Below, piece by piece: positions 5,753 through 10,178 of a stretch of 10,178 nt of DNA. The stretch is taken from assembly GCA_019307165.1 (NCBI GenBank), contig JAFDKD010000054.1, positions 1 to 10,178 on the forward strand. Reading direction: 5' to 3'. Every line of letters starts with the position of its first letter. Position 1 is the first letter of the stretch. This DNA is from Deltaproteobacteria bacterium. GTDB lineage: Bacteria > Desulfobacterota > DSM-4660 > Desulfatiglandales > Desulfatiglandaceae. The translations under genes were made by a program, and so were the position numbers. The notes below the pieces were generated by a model, which made no database searches, had not been told where the DNA came from, and worked only from the letters and a program-made list of their open reading frames with translations.

Positions 5753-7093
5753 ATGCGGGATCGGAAAAGCAGATTCTTGAAATTGGGGGTGCGCCTGTCA
5801 CTGCTTGCGGGTGTGTCGTTTTTTCTGCTTGTATGGGGGAATATGGCGGTCGCAGGACCCAAGATAACACTGAAGCCCATGGTTACCGTGGCCGGGAAAT
5901 ACGACAGCAATTTTTACGGCGTGGAAAAGGGCGAACGGGGCGTGTATACCCTTCTCGTTCAACCCGGCATCAAGGTGGGGATGGTCATGCCGAAAACCAG
6001 CGTGGAGTTCGCCTATGCGCTCGAGGGTTATGTGTACCAGGATTCCAGCACCGTGCCCGAGGGCCAAAGAAAGGCCAGCGACCTGAATTACATCGGGCAC
6101 CTCTTCAATTTGGCGCTGAATTATCAGCCCACCAGACGGCTTAACCTGGGGTTGACGGACTCCTTCTACATGACCCGCTACCCTTATTATTACGACCGGC
6201 TCACCACCATCATCGACAAGCGGAAATACTGGATCAATCGCTTCAGCCCCAATATTTTTTATGATTTTAAAAATCGCCTGTCCGCAGGCCTCCGGTACGA
6301 CTGGCGCCGAATCCGGTACGATAAGGACGAGGTGGAAGAGGTGGGTGAAGGCACGTTTTACGGGGATTCGGACTCCCATGAACTGGGGCTGGCCGTGGGG
6401 TACAACCCCACGCGCACGACCACGCTCGATTTCGACTACAAATACATGCAGCTCGAGTACGTCGACGGGATGCTGGCCGAGAACGACTACAAAATGCACT
6501 GGTTCATGCTTCAGGGACAGAAGCGCTACAAGTATTTCGCATTCGATGCCGGCATCGGATGGCAGACGCGGGATTACCCAAATGACACTGCGGTGCAGAC
6601 CAACGACGACTTCACCTTCAAGCTGGGCATTACCGGACAGAGCCCCCCGCCCTCCGAGCGGAGGCGCCACCTGGGCAGGGTGTTCCTGAGGCCCATGGAC
6701 CATTTCTACCTGGGGTGGATCCGCATGCCCAGCACCTATGGCGAATACTACACGGCCGACCGCTTCACCTTGAGTGTCGGCAACCTGTTTTACGACCGCA
6801 TCAACGTCCAGCTCCGCGGCTGGTATCAAATCAGCGACTACAATGAGTTTACCGGCATCACTGCAGGCGGCGGCACGGAGACCCGGTACGACGAGACCTT
6901 TGATGCGTCGGCCAGGGTAGGGTACCTTTTCACGGATGTCCTCGCGCTGAACCTCACCGGCGGTCGGCAGGAGCGGGATTCGAATCTGTCGGGGTACGGT
7001 TACATCAACAATTATGCGATTCTGTCTCTCGATTTCAATTACGACATAGGCGCCATAGGAGGATTCGTGCGGGAGGCCATGTATTACTGGTAG
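5753..7093 (+). CDS. Outer-membrane beta-barrel protein of a polysaccharide export locus
   Basis: A 446-residue protein. AAGGAG (5741-5746) six bases before the ATG at 5753 makes this start better than the ATG at 5729. The signal peptide ends at MAVA (about 34). The mature part opens with a KYDSNFYG segment typical of the BBP2/PEP-CTERM-associated barrel families. It continues with alternating aromatic strands (for example YDWRRIRYD, TTLDFDYKYMQLEYV, HWFMLQGQKRYKYF) and ends in ...EAMYYW; a C-terminal aromatic is the usual barrel-assembly signal. The length would allow a barrel of about 16-18 strands. It sits 78 bp before the OPX gene. In Myxococcus, OPX proteins lacking their own outer-membrane helices pair with such barrels, so a pore role is a reasonable inference. 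A role in a PEP-CTERM/exosortase locus is possible, but no such gene is visible here. Confidence 0.85.
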   Translation: MRDRKSRFLKLGVRLSLLAGVSFFLLVWGNMAVAGPKITLKPMVTVAGKYDSNFYGVEKGERGVYTLLVQPGIKVGMVMPKTSVEFAYALEGYVYQDSSTVPEGQRKASDLNYIGHLFNLALNYQPTRRLNLGLTDSFYMTRYPYYYDRLTTIIDKRKYWINRFSPNIFYDFKNRLSAGLRYDWRRIRYDKDEVEEVGEGTFYGDSDSHELGLAVGYNPTRTTTLDFDYKYMQLEYVDGMLAENDYKMHWFMLQGQKRYKYFAFDAGIGWQTRDYPNDTAVQTNDDFTFKLGITGQSPPPSERRRHLGRVFLRPMDHFYLGWIRMPSTYGEYYTADRFTLSVGNLFYDRINVQLRGWYQISDYNEFTGITAGGGTETRYDETFDASARVGYLFTDVLALNLTGGRQERDSNLSGYGYINNYAILSLDFNYDIGAIGGFVREAMYYW

Positions 7094-7119
7094 GAGGCCC
7101 GACATATTTCATCATCGTT

Positions 7120-7162
7120 CGCCACGGGGCCGGGTCTGCGTCATCCCTTGGGGCGGTTTTTT
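7120..7162 (+). terminator. Possible terminator or attenuator between barrel and OPX genes
   Basis: CGCCACGGG (7120-7128) can pair with CCCTTGGGGCG (7145-7155), leaving one mismatch and a 2-nt bulge. It is followed directly by GTTTTTT (7156-7162). The T-run abuts AGGG (7163-7166), the ribosome site of the next gene. It could partially uncouple the OPX gene from the barrel gene. The long loop and bulge make it weak. Confidence 0.35.
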
Positions 7163-7171
7163 AGGGCATGC

Positions 7172-8071
7172 ATGTTAAAACCCATGTTGTCATATGGGGT
7201 CGCGGTTCTGACCTGTATCGTGCTGGTTTTCCTGTTTTCTCCGTTTTCGGCGGCACAGGACAAGTCTTACCGGATCGGCCCGGAAGACGTGGTTACCATC
7301 ACCATTTACGCCGGCGGCGAGGAACAGCACACGTCCGACGTCACCGTGTCGGCACAGGGAATCATGAACGCGCCCTTTCTCGGGTCGGTGCGCGCCGCCG
7401 GCCTGACACCCAGCCAGCTGGAGTTGCAGATCACCAAACCCCTGGCCAAAGATTACTTTGTGGATCCCAAGGTCCACGTCCGCATCAAGGAATTTCACAG
7501 CATCAGCTATTATATCTCCGGCGCGATCCAGAGCCCCGGGCTTTACGAGATGACCTCACAAGCCAGCCTGCTGGAACTGATCGCCAAGGCCGGAGGGGTT
7601 TCCTTCACCGCCGGGAACGTGGCCTTCATCATGCGAAGCGCCGCCAGTCACGTGATGCAAGGCGAGCCGATCGATGATGTCATGTCCAAGAGCGAACCCA
7701 TCAAAATAGACCTCCGGGGGCTTTTGGAGCGGGGCGACCAGAGCGAGAACCCGCTGCTGGAGGCCGGTGATGTGATTTACATCCCCCCCAAGCAGGCACT
7801 CAGACAGTCCGCCTCCAAAGTTTACGTGGAGGGCGAAATCCGGAACCCGGGTCTCTATGACTATCAGCCCGGCATGACGGCCCTCAGCGTCTGCATCATG
7901 GCGGGCGGGTTTGTCAAGTTCTCCGCCCCTAACCGGGCCAAAGTCATCCGCAAAAAGGGCGATGAGGTGGAGGTGATCAAGATCAACCTGTACAAGGTCC
8001 AGGAGGGGAAGATCGCCGACGTGGAACTGCAGGCCGGCGACCGGGTGTTTATACCCGAATCATGGCTTTAA
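7172..8071 (+). CDS. Polysaccharide export protein, Wza/OPX family (Poly_export plus two SLBB domains)
   Basis: A 299-residue protein. The ATG at 7172 has AGGG five bases upstream; the longer TTG start at 7148 lacks a suitable site and would disturb the signal peptide. The hydrophobic signal spans about 7-25, with cleavage near SAA (about 28). No lipobox cysteine is positioned as in classical Wza. The Poly_export domain runs about 32-108 (YRIGPEDVVTITIYAGG to DPKVHVRIKEF). SLBB 1 runs about 110-155 (YYISGAIQSPGLYEM, LLELIAKAGG) and SLBB 2 about 206-290 (VYVEGEIRNPGLYDY, ALSVCIMAGG). The protein ends at FIPESWL, with no C-terminal amphipathic helix like the one that forms Wza's own outer-membrane pore. 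It therefore probably needs the adjacent barrel to cross the outer membrane. Confidence 0.93.
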   Translation: MLKPMLSYGVAVLTCIVLVFLFSPFSAAQDKSYRIGPEDVVTITIYAGGEEQHTSDVTVSAQGIMNAPFLGSVRAAGLTPSQLELQITKPLAKDYFVDPKVHVRIKEFHSISYYISGAIQSPGLYEMTSQASLLELIAKAGGVSFTAGNVAFIMRSAASHVMQGEPIDDVMSKSEPIKIDLRGLLERGDQSENPLLEAGDVIYIPPKQALRQSASKVYVEGEIRNPGLYDYQPGMTALSVCIMAGGFVKFSAPNRAKVIRKKGDEVEVIKINLYKVQEGKIADVELQAGDRVFIPESWL

Positions 8072-8080
8072 TCAGGGACA

Positions 8081-8104
8081 GGTCGAGGTCGAGGTCGAGG
8101 TTGA
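8081..8104 (+). repeat. 6-nt tandem repeat, four units (GGTCGA)
   Basis: Three exact GGTCGA copies (8081, 8087, 8093) and one GGTTGA (8099) start nine bases after the stop of the OPX gene. This is the first of the repeat families filling the gap before the co-polymerase gene. Confidence 0.85.
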
Positions 8105-8114
8105 GAAAAACATA

Positions 8115-8138
8115 GGTTAAGGCTAAGGTTAAGGTTGA
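8115..8138 (+). repeat. 6-nt tandem repeat, four units (GGTTAA)
   Basis: The units are GGTTAA, GGCTAA, GGTTAA and GGTTGA (8115-8138). The array has the same unit count and length as the GGTCGA array and ends in the same GGTTGA unit. The 16 bases at 8112-8127 recur exactly at 10051-10066. Confidence 0.85.
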
Positions 8139-8182
8139 GTCCGCAACTGAATCATCAGTCACCCTTCGCTCAACCTTAACCT
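8126..8182. repeat. 14-bp perfect inverted repeat with nested hairpin
   Basis: AGGTTAAGGTTGAG (8126-8139) is the exact reverse complement of 8169-8182. Inside the loop, ACTGA (8146-8150) pairs with TCAGT (8155-8159) around ATCA. The right arm is two hexamer units of the GGTTAA family in inverted orientation. It could form a strong stem in RNA or a cruciform in DNA. No T-run follows, so a classical terminator is unlikely. Confidence 0.75.
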
Positions 8183-8211
8183 CAGTCTGTTCGTGCTTTT
8201 TACGACCGCAG

Positions 8212-8241
8212 GGAGCCCCGCCCAACAACGGCGGGATCTCC
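8212..8241. repeat. GC-rich hairpin in the repeat-filled gap
   Basis: GGAG (8212-8215) plus CCCGCC (8217-8222) pair with GGCGGG (8230-8235) plus CTCC (8238-8241). There is a small internal loop and a 7-nt apical loop. It lies between the hexamer arrays and the heptamer arrays. No T-run follows. Confidence 0.5.
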
Positions 8242-8265
8242 GCTACGCTACGACGGGCGAGAGAA

Positions 8266-8307
8266 ATCCAGTATCTTGAATCTAGTATCTCGTATCCAGC
8301 ATCCAGT
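8266..8307 (+). repeat. Degenerate 7-nt tandem repeat, six units (ATCCAGT-type)
   Basis: Six in-phase heptamers all begin with ATC and fit ATCYHGW-like variants, for example ATCCAGT (8266, 8301) and ATCTAGT (8280). Total length is 42 nt, the same as the array at 8342-8383. Confidence 0.85.
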
Positions 8308-8313
8308 AACGAC

Positions 8314-8334
8314 GCACAAAGAACCAAGAACATC
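8314..8334 (+). repeat. Short 7-nt repeat, about three units (GAACCAA-type)
   Basis: GCACAAA, GAACCAA and GAACATC keep a 7-nt phase (8314-8334). It is short and more degenerate than its neighbours, but resembles the array at 8388-8422 in composition (ACCAAG/CAAG words). Confidence 0.5.
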
Positions 8335-8341
8335 TTTTGTC

Positions 8342-8383
8342 TCTAGACTCTAGTCTCTAGCCTCTAGACTCTGGTCTCTAGAC
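8342..8383 (+). repeat. 7-nt tandem repeat, six units (TCTAGAC-type)
   Basis: Six heptamers fit TCTRGHC: TCTAGAC at 8342, 8363 and 8377, with TCTAGTC, TCTAGCC and TCTGGTC between. Five of the six contain CTAG, a tetranucleotide that is rare in many bacterial genomes. This is the most regular array in the window. Confidence 0.9.
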
Positions 8384-8387
8384 TGTA

Positions 8388-8422
8388 CACCAAGCACAAG
8401 GAACCGAGCACCAAGCACATCA
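8388..8422 (+). repeat. 7-nt tandem repeat, five units (CACCAAG-type), abutting a start codon
   Basis: CACCAAG occurs at 8388 and 8409, with CACAAGG, AACCGAG and CACATCA completing five in-phase units. The last unit ends at 8422 and the co-polymerase ATG begins at 8423. The array thus replaces the normal ribosome-binding region. Confidence 0.75.
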
Positions 8423-10054
8423 ATGCTGACACCATCAAAGAACCCAAGTACGGAAACCGAGCAACCACTGGAGTTGGTCCAGTACCTCCATGTCATCCTC
8501 CGGTACAAGTGGTTTATCCTTCTGTGCATGGCCATCGTGGTAAGCCTCGCATTGCTTCACAATTCCAAGATGGTCCCCGTTTACAAGGCCACCGGCACGA
8601 TTATCATCGACCGTGAAATGCCCAAGGTCCCCATATCCTCCCAGGGGTTCTACTACCAGAGCTACCTGTCCGAACTCTACACCTTTAATACCCATTTCAA
8701 ATTGATCAGGTCGCGAGTCGTGCTGAGGGATGTGGTCGAGCGCCTGGATCTGGACAAGATCGACAAACGGCAGGAAAAGGAAAAATTCGGGGAACTGAGT
8801 GTTTTCAAGAAATACATTAATCAGTTGAAGACAAATTTTCGACTCCTGTTCAATTTGGACCGGACGGCGGAGTTGGATGCGGACCTGGATGAGGACCCGG
8901 GTTCAGATCCGTCCGCGAGCCCGGACCGGGACCCGGCGTCTTCCCCGCCGGGTGAAGTTCGGAATCGGGCCGATGCCATTGCCGAGTCGCTCGCCGATAT
9001 GATTGAAATCGAGCCTGTTGAAGAGACGCGCCTGCTCAATATCCACGTCTCCAACACGGATCCGGTTTTGGCCCGGGATATCGCCAACACCTTGGCACAG
9101 GCTTATATCGACTTCAATATTAAGAACCGGCTCAAGTCGACGCAGAACACGCTGGGGTGGCTGACGGATCAGCTGTATGAGATGAAAAAGAGTCTGGAAG
9201 ATGCCGAGGCGGAATTCCTGGCTTACAAGCAGAGCGTCAAGCTCATCTCCGTGGAAGACAGCCAGAAGATGATCGCCGAAAAGATCACGAACTTCAACGA
9301 TGCCTATTTGAAGGCGAGAAACAGGCGGCTCGAAGTGGAGGCCAAGCTGGGCCAACTGGAGCGTTTTAAAGGTTCCGGGGGGGACGTGCCTCACCTGCGT
9401 TCCCTCATAGACAATCCGCTCATCGATTCGCTTTACAGTCAGTTGCTGGATGCGGAAATAGAGCTTTCCCGCATGAGCGAGGTCTATAAATCCAAGCATC
9501 CCAAGGTCATACAGGCCAGGACCAGCATCGGCGACATACGGAAAAAAATCGGGCAGGAGATCCGAAAAGAAGTCGGAAACCTCAAGGCTGAAAGATCCGT
9601 ACTTATTGCCAGGGAAAGAGTGCTGCAGAAGACCATTGCCGATTTTGAAAACGAGGCCATGGAAACGAACACCAAGGAACTCCAGTCCACCATTCTGGAG
9701 CGTAACGTGGACACCAACCAGCGCCTTTACGACGCGATCCTTGCGCGTCTGAAAGAGGCCGACCTTTCCGGCAACATCGATGTTTCCAATATACGGATCA
9801 CGGAGAAGGCACTCCTGCCGGGCGGGGCCCTGGATCAGGGGAAACGCCGAAACGTCCTGTTGGCAGCCCTCATCGGCCTGATGATCGGCGCAGGGCTGGC
9901 GTTCCTGTGGGAATATATGGATCGGTCCCTGCGTAACGAGGAGGATGTGGAGAAAAGCCTCGGTCTGCCTGTCCTTTCGGTCATTCCCATAGGTGAACAG
10001 GCCAAGGGTGGAGGCTACGGGAAGCGTTTGGGAAAGCGAAGCAAAAAAAAATAG
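8423..10054 (+). CDS. Polysaccharide co-polymerase / chain-length determinant (Wzz-GNVR family), no kinase domain
   Basis: A 543-residue inner-membrane protein. TM1 spans about 30-46 after a Wzz-type lead (LELVQYLHVILRYKW) and TM2 about 487-506. Between them lie an N-terminal Wzz fold, long coiled-coil helices (about 240-430) and the GNVR region (about 418-480, ERNVDTNQRLYDAIL, then the LLPGG motif before TM2). The tail has LGLPVLSVIP but no Walker motifs, so a BY-kinase would be a separate protein. An Asp/Pro/Ser-rich insert at about 152-178 interrupts the Wzz fold and is unusual. The ATG at 8423 is the only start before an in-frame stop at 8351, yet it has no Shine-Dalgarno. The C-terminus is Lys-rich and encoded by nine A's just before the stop. 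It is likely co-transcribed with the OPX gene unless the repeat-filled gap ends that transcript. Confidence 0.92.
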   Translation: MLTPSKNPSTETEQPLELVQYLHVILRYKWFILLCMAIVVSLALLHNSKMVPVYKATGTIIIDREMPKVPISSQGFYYQSYLSELYTFNTHFKLIRSRVVLRDVVERLDLDKIDKRQEKEKFGELSVFKKYINQLKTNFRLLFNLDRTAELDADLDEDPGSDPSASPDRDPASSPPGEVRNRADAIAESLADMIEIEPVEETRLLNIHVSNTDPVLARDIANTLAQAYIDFNIKNRLKSTQNTLGWLTDQLYEMKKSLEDAEAEFLAYKQSVKLISVEDSQKMIAEKITNFNDAYLKARNRRLEVEAKLGQLERFKGSGGDVPHLRSLIDNPLIDSLYSQLLDAEIELSRMSEVYKSKHPKVIQARTSIGDIRKKIGQEIRKEVGNLKAERSVLIARERVLQKTIADFENEAMETNTKELQSTILERNVDTNQRLYDAILARLKEADLSGNIDVSNIRITEKALLPGGALDQGKRRNVLLAALIGLMIGAGLAFLWEYMDRSLRNEEDVEKSLGLPVLSVIPIGEQAKGGGYGKRLGKRSKKK

Positions 10055-10066
10055 GTTAAGGCTAAG
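10051..10066 (+). repeat. Exact second copy of a GGTTAA-family repeat over a stop codon
   Basis: ATAGGTTAAGGCTAAG is identical to 8112-8127, in the same orientation and about 1.94 kb apart. The TAG stop of the co-polymerase (10052-10054) is part of the repeat. Confidence 0.85.
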
Positions 10067-10178
10067 TGCTCTTTTTCATAAGTACGGTGACTTATTTCCA
10101 GGATAGTCCCACCGCCCGCTTCGCTAGAGGCGCAAAGGGCGCAGAGTAAAACATATATTTCTTTAAGCAAAAAAATCT
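10067..10178. other. Non-coding tail with weak hairpins and a 7-nt-like repeat
   Basis: No gene is seen. ATAAGT (10078-10083) pairs with ACTTAT (10090-10095) around six bases. CGCCC (10113-10117) can pair with GGGCG (10137-10141), with further GCG/CGC pairing inside. GCGCAAA and GGGCGCA (10130-10143) look like two units of another heptamer family. The final bases are AT-rich. Any of these could serve as the transcript end, but no classical terminator is evident. Confidence 0.4.

Noticed and set aside
5798..7105. 435-codon open frame on the minus strand
   Set aside because: It is a shadow of the beta-barrel gene, which has a signal peptide, barrel strands and a strong ribosome site; the minus frame shows no domain.
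7148..7171. TTG start eight codons upstream for the OPX protein
   Set aside because: It overlaps the candidate stem-loop and has no ribosome site; the ATG at 7172 has AGGG at proper distance and gives a normal signal peptide.
8072..8422. CRISPR array
   Set aside because: Units are only 6-7 nt, contiguous and without unique spacers, and no cas genes are present.

Overview
The window looks like chromosomal DNA of a Gram-negative, moderately GC-rich bacterium. Signal peptides, an outer-membrane beta-barrel, a Wza-like export protein, a sigma-54 promoter and intergenic DNA full of degenerate 6- and 7-nt tandem repeats fit a Desulfobacterota (former deltaproteobacterial) sulfate-reducer-like genome best. 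That assignment is inference; no rRNA or other marker gene is present.

Layout. Positions 2-574 hold the C-terminal end of an SPFH-domain protein with three zinc-ribbon motifs. It is followed by a 408-residue protein (612-1838) with two identically spaced zinc ribbons and an apparent internal duplication. A 541-bp gene-free region (1839-2379) carries a near-consensus sigma-54 -24/-12 element at 2291-2306, with several dyads and an IHF-like site upstream. It drives a secreted helical-repeat (TPR-like) protein (2380-3918). A short convergent gap (3919-4117) holds two inverted 7-nt repeat arrays. A CpsB/YwqE-type PHP tyrosine phosphatase lies on the minus strand (4118-4840). Four plus-strand genes follow: a secreted single-Cache protein (4997-5644), an outer-membrane beta-barrel (5753-7093), a Poly_export/SLBB outer-membrane polysaccharide export (OPX) protein (7172-8071) and a Wzz/GNVR polysaccharide co-polymerase (8423-10054).

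The right half is the export end of an exopolysaccharide locus. The co-polymerase spans the inner membrane, the OPX protein bridges the periplasm and the barrel may form the outer-membrane pore. The PHP phosphatase would dephosphorylate a BY-type tyrosine kinase, which is absent here and may lie beyond 10178 because the co-polymerase has no kinase domain. The TPR-like and Cache proteins are possible periplasmic accessory or sensing components.

The most unusual feature is the 351-bp gap between the OPX and co-polymerase genes (8072-8422). Much of it consists of at least six different short tandem-repeat families with 6- or 7-nt periods, and the last array runs directly into the co-polymerase start codon. 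A 16-nt piece of one family recurs exactly over the stop codon of the same gene, so the gene is bracketed by direct repeats.
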